Shown: positions 12,251-20,757 of the stretch, piece after piece
How the letters are laid out: the number at the start of each line of letters is the position of its first letter
How positions within the stretch are numbered: the stretch's first letter is position 1
Made by a program: the position numbers and the translations under genes
Assembly (NCBI GenBank): GCA_009746045.1
Contig: RPFO01000065.1
Span: forward strand, 7,441,862 to 7,505,861
Origin: Mesostigma viride
Taxonomy: Eukaryota; Streptophyta; Mesostigmatophyceae; Mesostigmatales; Mesostigmataceae
Length of the DNA stretch: 64,000 nucleotides
Reading direction: 5' to 3'
The notes under the pieces: model-generated
The model's input: only the letters and a program-made list of their open reading frames with translations
The model's database searches: none
What the model was told of the DNA's origin: nothing

Positions 12251-12399
12251 CTTATCCGCCAATGATGGTGTCAAAGGTGCCTAGCAAGGGGGAGGGGCCG
12301 GCCTTACTGACCCCGCGAGCGGGGAAGGCGGTATACCATATAGTGACTATATGGTTGGGGCATGATGCAGACATATCTATGATGCAGACAAATTTCTAT

Positions 12400-13200
12400 G
12401 CCACGAGGTCTACCCGCCACGATGTAGCCATTGCTGACAGCGGAGCTCATAACTTTTACGTAACTAGGGCTCCAAATTTTGTCGCAACTATCACAATCGG
12501 TGTAAAACTGGCTTCAAATTTCAAAGTTTCGCGCAAAGCTAGGCAATCGTAAGGTCGCGGGTCCGCGGAACAGCGGAAAGGCAACCAATAAGGGCGCGGG
12601 ATAAGAAATCGGAGTAAAACTGCTGATGAGGCGAGTTTCTATTGGCTTTAGTTTGCAGTAATATTGTACGACAACATGTCAAGGGTGACGAAAAGTACTG
12701 AAGTCGCGGTAGTGTCGCGGAAACGTTTCTAGATGGCGAAGTTAAATAAGAGGTTTAGGTCCAGAGATATCGGTGATTTGAATGGTAGTGCATTGGTGGT
12801 ACTGCAAGACGGCATTGGACGGAGTTCCCGGTCTGGCAAGCGGATTTTGCATCAGTCACGTTCAGAAAAGGGCTCGGGTACACGACGCGGCGCGACGTTG
12901 TAAAATGGCTCGCACAAAAGGAACCTAGGCGCCGCGTCGGTCCTGACGTTGTTTACTCCGTTGGATCTGCATCTACGGCGTTCGTTGGTTGTTTCGAAAA
13001 CCGGTCGATGAGATTTAAAGGAGAAATCGGGTATATAATTGATCCTCTTGGTAGATTTTAATTAATCTCTGGCCCCCCTGTTTGAGTTGCGCGACCTTTG
13101 AAATTTGAAACTTGAAATTGGACTCGAGAGACAATCAGTACAAATCCAATCGCTTCGCCCTTTGTAAGATGCACACGCTGATATATATTCATTGAGAATG
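12400..13200 (+). repeat. LINE-associated noncoding region (family also at 40.85-41.3 kb)
   Basis: It contains GCCATTGCTGACAGCGGAGC (compare GCCATGGCTGACGGCGGAGC at 56.59 kb) and GGCGAGTTTCTATTGGC...GTCAAGGGTGACG, which recurs diverged at 40855. It ends near ACACGCTGATATA, the same string that precedes the ORF1-type reading frame at 56.69 kb. It is probably a LINE 5' untranslated region; no coding potential is evident. 12251-12399 holds nothing recognisable. Confidence 0.55.
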
Positions 13201-13239
13201 ATAGATTACGCTGATATATATATTATAAAAATATAATTA

Positions 13240-13372
13240 CTTACAGCAGAGTGAAATCACTCAAACCAAAGCAAACGCCCAGCTATAAACCTATATACAG
13301 AGCTATGTCAAAGCTCTCTATACTACGATAAGACCAATGGAAACGCCTAACGGGAGGAACCTAATACATAGC
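13240..13372 (-). mobile_element. 3' UTR fragment of the RLE-type LINE, inverted
   Basis: This is the reverse complement of the LINE tail at 13996-14135 and 15736-15870 (shared strings such as AGTGAAATCACTCAAACCAA and GGAAACGCCTAACGGGAGG). It forms an inverted pair around the 13.4 kb coding fragment. Confidence 0.85.
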
Positions 13373-13424
13373 CCTGCTGCACTGCAAAAGCAGCCCGCGT
13401 ACGGCGCTGATATGTATACCTTGC

Positions 13425-14140
13425 CTGCATGGGGGGCCAACAGAATCAGAATTGGTATTTGTATTTGCACACTGTCCTCCTGACGGTGGTGCTCGCCATG
13501 ATTCGGTCGGTTTTCCCCCACGCGAACATCCGGTCCGAGGATGCGGATGGCGCTGCCTTCTATTCCCCCAACCACCGGCCTGACATCGTGGTGCTGGACT
13601 TTGAGGGGGGTGGCCGGCATCTGCTTATTGACGTTTCGGTGGCGCGGCCCTTGGCTCTTAGCCACGTGGCTGGGGCCTCCCTCACGGCAGGTTACACGGC
13701 GGACCGGGCGGAGCGGGCCAAGCTCCTGGCCTACGGCGACGTCGGGCACCATCGTGTGGTGCCCTTTGTCCTGGAGGAGTTTGGGGCCATGGGGCCCCTG
13801 ACCTCCGCCTTCTTCAAGGAGTGTTGCCGGCTCCGGGAGGACCGGCTGGACCTGGAGGGCCAGCGGGCCCCATGGTCGGCGCGGACCTGGACGTCATATT
13901 GGCGTCAGCGCTTGTCGGTGGCGCTGACTCGGGCCATGGCGGACATCATGCTCCGCCGTACGCGGGCTGATTTTGCGGTGCAGCAGGGCTATTAGGTTCC
14001 TCCCGTTAGGCGTTTCCATTGGTCTTATCGTAGTATAGAGCTTTGACATGGCTCTGTATATAGGTTTATAGCTGGGCGTTTGCTTTGGTTTGAGTGATTT
14101 CACTCTGCTGTAAGTAATTATATTTTTAATATATATAGAT
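13425..14140 (+). pseudogene. LINE fragment: C-terminal restriction-like endonuclease domain plus 3' UTR, copy 1
   Basis: The reading frame 13429-13995 encodes MGGQQNQNWYLYLHTVLL, then HRPDIVVLDFEG and IDVSVARPLALSH. RPD...D...IDVSV matches the PD-(D/E)XK restriction-like endonuclease core found at the C-terminus of some LINE ORF2 proteins. Upstream RT is absent, so this is a 5'-truncated copy; relative to copy 2 it differs by small indels at GGGGVAGI/LLIDV. The 3' UTR follows from 13996 to about 14140. Confidence 0.75.
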
Positions 14141-14179
14141 TATATTTTTAAAATATATATAGATTCATTGAGAATGATA

Positions 14180-14825
14180 GATTACGGAGGTGAGATGAGC
14201 ATGCAACATAAGGAAAAACCCGATGTAACTGGGAGAATAACCCTGAAGAAATTAATAGTAATCTGACACTGACATCCAAGGATCACGCCAGCTGCACAAT
14301 TAGGTACAACGAACTGTACATCACAAAACTACACGCAGCAACCTAGCGCTGCCGGCCCACCATGCAGGCCTGGAAGGGATCTAGACCGCATGGGTCGCGA
14401 CAAAGTCGGCCCGGGTGCGGCGGAATAACACATCATCAGCCACGGTGCGAGTGAGGGCAAGTGACAGGCGCTGCCGCCAATATGAGGACCACGTGCGCTG
14501 ATATATAATAAAAATATAATTACTTACAGCAGAGTGAAATCACTCAAACCAAAGCAAACGCCCAGCTATAAACCTATATACAGAGCCATGTCAAAGCTCT
14601 ATACTACGATAAGACCAATGGAAACGCCTAACGGGAGGAACCTAATAGCCCTGCTGCACCGCAAAATCAGCCCGCGTACGGCGGAGCACTGATGTCAGCC
14701 ATGGCCCGAGTCAGCGCCACCGACAAGCGCTGACGCCAATATGACGTCCAGGTCCGCGCCAACCATGGGGCCCGCTGGCCCTCCAGGTCCAGCCGGTCCT
14801 CCTGGAGCCGGCAACACTCCTTGAT
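14180..14825 (-). mobile_element. Two minus-strand truncated RLE-type LINE tails
   Basis: 14508-14825 is the reverse complement of the LINE 3' UTR and the last about 170 coding bases (CAGCGCTTGTCGGTGGCGCT on the minus strand, interrupted by rearrangement). 14345-14507 is a more diverged copy of the same coding end. With 13240 and 15880 they make head-to-head and tail-to-tail pairs that could fold into long hairpins. Confidence 0.7.
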
Positions 14826-15880
14826 ATATATTAAAAATCAGCCACGGTGCTCCCTGCTCGCGTCATCGATAAACACCAGAAAACCTACGCGGGTATTCTG
14901 CACACGGCTGATTGGATTGCTCTTTTCGCGGACCTCAACGCCCAGGGACGTGCGTGGCTGTTCTCGCTTTCCTTGCGGAGTGTGGGCTCGATCGGCGTAC
15001 CTTCGTGCTCTTCCCATGGCCCCCCCATTCGCCTTGGCTCCCAGCCACTACTCGGTGGCGCTCCGGCACCAGCTATTTGCCCCGCAGCCTCTTGTTCCGG
15101 CCGGGCGGCCTTGTGGTAGCTGTGGGCAGCCGCTGGATCCCACGGGGACTCACTACCTTGCCTGCATGGGGGGCCAACAGAATCAGAATTGGTATTTGTA
15201 TTTGCACACTGTCCTCCTGACGGTGGTGCTCGCCATGATTCGGTCGGTTTTCCCCCACGCGAACATCCGGTCCGAGGATGCGGATGGCGCTGCCTTCTAT
15301 TCCCCCAACCACCGGCCTGACATCGTGGTGCTGGACTTTGAGGGGGTGGCCGGCATCTGCTTATATATTGACGTTTCGGTGGCGCGGCCCTTGGCTCTTA
15401 GCCACGTGGCTGGGGCCTCCCTCACGGCAGGTTACACGGCGGACCGGGCGGAGCGGGCCAAGCTCCTGGCCTACGGCGACGTCGGGCACCATCGTGTGGT
15501 GCCCTTTGTCCTGGAGGAGTTTGGGGCCATGGGGCCCCTGACCTCCGCCTTCTTCAAGGAGTGTTGCCGGCTCCGGGAGGACCGGCTGGACCTGGAGGGC
15601 CAGCGGGCCCCATGGTCGGCGCGGACCTGGACGTCATATTGGCGTCAGCGCTTGTCGGTGGCGCTGACTCGGGCCATGGCTGACATCATGCTCCGCCGTA
15701 CGCGGGCTGATTTTGCGGTGCAGCAGGGCTATTAGGTTCCTCCCGTTAGGCGTTTCCATTGGTCTTATCGTAGTATAGAGCTTTGACATGGCTCTGTACT
15801 GATATAGGTTTATAGCTGGGCGTTTGCTTTGGTTTGAGTGATTTCACTCTGCTGTAAGTAATTATATTTTTAATATATAT
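14821..15880 (+). pseudogene. LINE fragment: zinc finger plus restriction-like endonuclease domain, copy 2
   Basis: The 304-codon frame 14821-15735 holds CGSCGQPLDPTGTHYLACMG (a CCHC finger, residues about 108-127) followed by HRPDIVVLDFEGVAGICLYI, DVSVARPLALSH and the C-terminal FVLEEFGAMGPLTSAF. Finger plus PD-(D/E)XK domain is the end of the ORF2 of RLE-bearing LINEs. The encoded body is nearly identical to copy 1. The N-terminal about 30 residues are run-on from flanking debris, so the annotated start is not a real one. The 3' UTR ends near 15880 in TTTTTAATATATAT. Confidence 0.78.
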
Positions 15881-15883
15881 CTC

Positions 15884-17360
15884 CCCGAAGCTATTACGCA
15901 ATATTATGACGGGCAAACGCTCCGGCCACGACAAGAAGGCAGCGGTGACACTAACCAAGCTAGCGTTAGTGGTCTACTTAGCTTCTCCTGCGGCCTCGCC
16001 CTCGGCGCATCGCCTGAGCCCAAACGCAGTCGCCCTATACGGCCGTTCCTCGCCGGCGCGAGATCGACTTCGACATCACCTCTCCCGGCTGTTGGCAACG
16101 CACCCCGATCCAATTCATGGATGACGTGTTTGTCGGAACGCACGCCTCGCTTAAGTGGAACTGTGCCGGCACCTTAATTAATTACGGCCAGAATCGCCTT
16201 GATCAACTCTAGGATCGGCTCCCAGATCTATCTATTATAGAACCCGCATTCGCTCAAAATCGCTGCGGACCTTATTCACTTTACCCCTCGCCCCCGCCTT
16301 CACCGCTTCGCTCTCTGAGCATCCCTCCTCGGGCGCACCGAGGCCGAGATCTGGGAATCTCCCCCCCCCCGCGGCCCGCCCCCCGGCCCCCCGTCCTCTC
16401 CAAAACCACCTTTCGTTCCATCCTCACGGAGATCGGCCTTGAACAGCACGCGTGACCCCCCTTGCATGCCACAGATGTGGCGGCATTGGGAGCTAGGCAC
16501 GCTGGCTGCCGCGAGCTCGATCCCCTCCTCTCCACCACCGCCACCGCCACCTCCAAAGCCACCGATCGAAGCCATCACCGCCCAGCTCGACATCAACCAG
16601 CGCCTCCAGGACAACCCCCGATCGCCATCGAGTGCCTGCAAAACACCGCAGGCCTCACTGCCCAGGCGGTGAAGGACATTGCCGCGCCTCGGCCAGCCCC
16701 TGCTGCCCCAGCCGGCGATGCACCTCCCACCCAGACCTGGGCAGCCATGCTGATGAACTGGATGCATGACCACCACCACTACTGGTGCATGACCACCTCT
16801 GCCATCGCGCACAGCTTAAGTGCAACAGACGCTCGACCTCCGCGAGGAGGCCGAGCTCGACAAGCGCAGCCATAGCGTGCATCGTCAAGCACTTCGACCG
16901 GCTGCTGGAGGAAGGTGAGGACTCCGAGAACTCTTGCCCAGGCGTTTGAGGACAAAATCCTTGCCCCCATGGCTCTCGATCATAGGCGAGCGCTCCGGCC
17001 GGAGGTCAATTCGCCTGCCCCGCTCGCGGGGTACCAGGCTGCATGGACTGCCGGCCACCGCTGCTGCTCACAGTTTGAGTACATGGCGGACAAGCTTCTG
17101 TTCCTCAAACGTCGCCGGCAAGCGGCTCGAGAGGACTCCCTACACACTGGTTGACGACTTGCACCCTGGCGCAGCAGCAATGGCGCCGGGAGCTATAGCC
17201 GACCTACCTCCGCCTCCGGCAGGCAGCGGCAGGTAAGAAGCCGGCATACTGGAGGGGGCCGCAGTCATCTATACGTCGACCACAAGCCCTGGCAGGCGAC
17301 CCCAGCGACCCCAGCACCCCCAGCATGCAACGGGGTCCCAGCCTCTAGTAGGGGACTATA
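15884..17360 (+). pseudogene. LINE ORF1-type gene, degraded
   Basis: The frame opens at ATGACGGGCAAACGC (15907) but is repeatedly shifted. Recognisable pieces align with 56.7-58.1 kb: FMDDVFVGTHASL near 16120, IAIECLQNTAGLTAQAVKD near 16622-16675, DLREEAELDKRS near 16840-16870, and DSLHTLVDDLHPGAAAMAPG in another frame near 17150-17205 with WKGAAVIYVDHKPWQ near 17260-17295. The order is low-complexity N-terminus, possible helical region, C-terminal basic segment. Similar proteins stand before endonuclease-RT ORFs of algal LINEs. The biochemical role is assumed to be RNA binding by analogy. Confidence 0.6.
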
Positions 17361-17712
17361 GCAGTAGTGTAGTAGACTAGTAAGCCAAAAAATTCGGGGG
17401 TGTCCCGTCCCCTTATTAAGTAGATGTGGCCATGCATGCACATGTATGCCAATGATGGGATCCACACCAGATGCTGCATTAGCCTTAATAAGTAGTTAGC
17501 CTTGCTTTGCCCATGCAGAGAGTTACTTCCTGCTGAGATGCCATGCCCTACTATAGCTAGCTATTGCCTAGCCATAATCATCTTCCACCGGCCCATGTCC
17601 GCACCTTCGTTGGCCGGCAGCGCTGCACGCTGGTGAATACATGGAGGTGCAGATGCACCTTGTGCGCCCAGAGTAGGTGCATGGCTGTTTACATCCCGTT
17701 CCACCCCCATGC
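17361..17712 (+). other. LINE linker between ORF1-type region and ORF2
   Basis: Noncoding; it aligns loosely with 58.2-58.6 kb (GAGTTACTTCCTGCTGAGA versus GAGTTACTCTCTGCTGAGA). The last five bases, CATGC (17708-17712), are the left target-site duplication of the Copia element. Confidence 0.6.
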
Positions 17713-18063
17713 AGTTAAAGCCCCCGACCGGCTAAGCTATGGCGGTCGGTCACGTTGAGCTTGGGAGAAGGTGAACACAGAGAACTGCTGTCGGAGCTGG
17801 CCAACCACTGGTTTATGTCTTAGCCAGCAAAGCCTATCCGGTTAGCCGTAACCGTGGGACAGGCTAGCTGTCCGTACCGACCCGGATAAGGCCCCGGATC
17901 GACTGGGGCCTAGGTGGCGCCGGCCCTAGGCGCCGCCCTTAGACCGGTCGACCGCATCGGACCGCCGGATTATAGCCGGCGGCTCAGCGGACGCTAGCGG
18001 AAGGCGTGCGGACGGACATGGGGAACTTAGAGCCAGATCCTAGGGCTCTAGAGTTACTCAACT
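17713..18063 (-). repeat. 3' LTR of the Copia element
   Basis: It begins AGTTAAAGCCCCCGACCGG and ends GAGTTACTCAACT on the plus strand and matches 23527-23877 closely. The adjacent 18064-18438 is the untranslated 3' part of the element. Confidence 0.93.
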
Positions 18064-18438
18064 CCGACATACTCTTTTGTTCTTTGTCAAAATAATTACA
18101 TCAAATGCAGACCATACAAAAACCTCTAAGGTAGGGAACTCAAGGGGGCCTCAAGGCCGTCAAAATCACCACGGTATCGACCGGCCGCGCCCTTGTGATC
18201 ACACATGAATAGTGATGTAATAAGTATCGAGAAAAAAACCAACTATGCCACCAGACAAAAGGTGACCCATTTTATTAGGACCAGTGACCCGCCGACGGGC
18301 CCAAGGCACCGTCCAACGTGGCTAGGGTATGGTCAGGACAAGCAAAAAAAACTACCACCATGATATTCGTGAATGCTAGCAACACAGGGTGAGTTATGGC
18401 TGTATTCATAAAGCGCCCGAGCCGTAACCCTGTGTGGC

Positions 18439-20757
18439 TCACGGGTGTTGCATCGTCATGCGCTTGCGCAACACTGCGTACTGCGGGGCAGCCTCCCGCG
18501 CCTCCTTGGTGAGTGCATCCGCGGGATTGAGTTCATCCGCGATGTGCTGGAGACGCGTGACGCAGGAGGCCGCCTCAGCGAGTACGAGGTAATCAACGTC
18601 CTGTGACCGCGCATAGGGATTGTCAAGGAAGGCCAAACAACTTTGTGAGTCAGTGTGCACCGTGCTAGTCCAGTGAAGAGTGAACCCACACGAGCCAAAT
18701 ACCCAACCCAGCAAGTACCGCAGCCACATGCCATGTGAGATAGCTGAAACAATGCCCCGGCATTCAGCCGTGTTGGGGCTAGTGGCAATGCGGCTGTGCA
18801 AGCGCGAGTACCAATCTAACAACATGCCAGGCTGGCCCTCATTGCTGATAAAGAACAGTGCCCCCATGCGGGCCCGCACTTGGCTGACTGTGCGCGTCTC
18901 TAGATTAGCATCCGTCACTATCTCGAGGTGCACCGGCTGTGAGCAATCGAGCCCACGAAGCACAATGCCGGGCGTCATGGCCAGCTGCCGCCGAACATGA
19001 ATGGACCCTAGTCCTTCCAGCACATCATCGGGCAGGCGAGCGAGCACTGCCAAATCAGGTGCCACCGTGTCCGCCAACCACCCGAGCTTGCCCTTAACCG
19101 AGGGCCCATGGGTTGCCAACAGCGGGGACGGGAGGTCGGCCAGCAGGTCAACCACATAGTTGCGGCTATCCTGCATGTGCATGACCCATTCGCCAGAACG
19201 CGAATCCCGCTGCAACGTAGACTGCACGCCGCAAAACACCACGGGTTTACCCTCCTCATGATCCACCGCCCTGCCCAGGGGAAACTTAGCCGCCACTGCA
19301 GCAAGAAACTGGGTAGCAAAGGTGCGAGGTGCCACCAGCTTGAAGTCATCGCCATGCCACACGAAGAGGGCTGGCTCGCCAGGGACGCCGGTGGGGACCA
19401 CAAAGAAGTTAGGATCCGCGCGATGGTACGTGGCCCCTAAGCTCTGCAAGACCTCCTCCGCGGAAATGCGGAAGATGATGGGAGAGCTCTGCAGCCCCTC
19501 CACCCCTGTCAACAGCTCGATATACTCGCTGCCAATGGTGCCATCCTGCCAGACCACCGGGACCTTCACCACGTAGCGGGTGCCTTGCCATGTTTGCTGC
19601 GCGACCCCAGCGTCGCTGTGGAGGAATGCCCGCTGAAAGTCACCGCACCACATCCCGTAGTCCTTGCCCGCGTTCCGCTTGCCCAAGTAGATGACCGTCA
19701 GTAGCCGATGCGAAACATGGTTGAGCCCAGGGGTATAAAGATCCTTGGCGTCCAGCGGGGAGGACCCCTTCGTCTCCGTGACCACGGGCCTTACCCGGAA
19801 CACCACCGAAGAGTTGGTCTCGTCCGGCTTGTAGGTGAGCACGAACTTCAACCGCAACCGCGTGGCCCCGGCTGGCACACTCTCCAATCCTCGGTAGACC
19901 TCGCGCTCTCGCCACTGCTCCTTGGCTCGAATGAACGCGTCGCGCCACAAAGCAAACTTGAGAGGATCTTGACAGTCCAGGACAAGTTGCTCCCACGTCA
20001 CAGGGCTATCCGCCGCCAGTGAGTGTGAGTGGAGGCCGAAGCTGCGCGGGTGCCAATCCTGAGGCTGAATGATGGACTGGACGAGCGGCGGTGTGGAAAA
20101 CGCCGCCATCGGTAAGCGCCGCACGACGCCGGGCTGCCCGACCACCACCCCCAATGGAGCGTGGTACTCGCGAAGCGGGATGCTGCCCACCCCCGCGACT
20201 GACAGCAAGTCAGCGGACACTGAGAACCCCGGGTATGATACGAAAGGTTCGCCCAGCAAGGCCACATCCTCGTAGCCATCCACGACGTGAAACGGCGTGT
20301 CAATGCCCAACACCGGCAGCACCACCATCCCGGTAACTTGATATGCCGAAGTGCCTGCAAAGTCGGTCACCGATTTGTACGGCGACTCTAGCACTGGATA
20401 CAGGGTGGCTGCCCGACGAGAGATAATAGACACGGATGCTTGCGTGTCCACAGCCACCAGCTGCCACGGTCTACACGTAGGAAACAAGGCTGACTTAACC
20501 GGCCTGACCCCCTGTGAGAGAGTTTTGACCTGAGCCACCCCTGATGCAGCTTTCGCTTTAAGCGCCTGAGCACGCCACAAGGCCGTGACCGTTGAAGCCA
20601 GGTCCCTAGGTGGGCGAGGCGCATGGGCAGGACCCTGACCCTCCGGCGAGGCCACGCTAGGCGGGCCTCCCACATTATCCGTGGCTAGCACAGGAGGTGA
20701 GTCACTACGTGCACTAGGTCCCGTCAAACCCACCCCATCCTCATCCCACCCATCCAC
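18439..20757 (-). CDS. Copia pol frame 2: protease-like, reverse transcriptase, RNase H
   Basis: A 772-residue frame. Residues about 104-190 look like a retropepsin: LVAVDTQASVSII, then DVALLGEPFV (the LLG motif). The catalytic triad reads DTQ instead of DTG/DSG. RT follows: MWCGDFQRAFLHSD carries the first catalytic Asp, LLTGVEGLQSSPIIF fits the Copia LYGLKQ region, and FVWHGDDFKLV fits the YVDD box with HG in place of YV. RNase H follows (EIVTDANL, NTAECRGI, TDSQSCLAF, ELNPADALTK). It overlaps the upstream frame by 34 bp (20724-20757), so expression needs a frameshift or the assembly has an indel in the G-rich run at 20778-20790. Confidence 0.88.
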   Translation of the reverse strand: MDGWDEDGVGLTGPSARSDSPPVLATDNVGGPPSVASPEGQGPAHAPRPPRDLASTVTALWRAQALKAKAASGVAQVKTLSQGVRPVKSALFPTCRPWQLVAVDTQASVSIISRRAATLYPVLESPYKSVTDFAGTSAYQVTGMVVLPVLGIDTPFHVVDGYEDVALLGEPFVSYPGFSVSADLLSVAGVGSIPLREYHAPLGVVVGQPGVVRRLPMAAFSTPPLVQSIIQPQDWHPRSFGLHSHSLAADSPVTWEQLVLDCQDPLKFALWRDAFIRAKEQWREREVYRGLESVPAGATRLRLKFVLTYKPDETNSSVVFRVRPVVTETKGSSPLDAKDLYTPGLNHVSHRLLTVIYLGKRNAGKDYGMWCGDFQRAFLHSDAGVAQQTWQGTRYVVKVPVVWQDGTIGSEYIELLTGVEGLQSSPIIFRISAEEVLQSLGATYHRADPNFFVVPTGVPGEPALFVWHGDDFKLVAPRTFATQFLAAVAAKFPLGRAVDHEEGKPVVFCGVQSTLQRDSRSGEWVMHMQDSRNYVVDLLADLPSPLLATHGPSVKGKLGWLADTVAPDLAVLARLPDDVLEGLGSIHVRRQLAMTPGIVLRGLDCSQPVHLEIVTDANLETRTVSQVRARMGALFFISNEGQPGMLLDWYSRLHSRIATSPNTAECRGIVSAISHGMWLRYLLGWVFGSCGFTLHWTSTVHTDSQSCLAFLDNPYARSQDVDYLVLAEAASCVTRLQHIADELNPADALTKEAREAAPQYAVLRKRMTMQHP

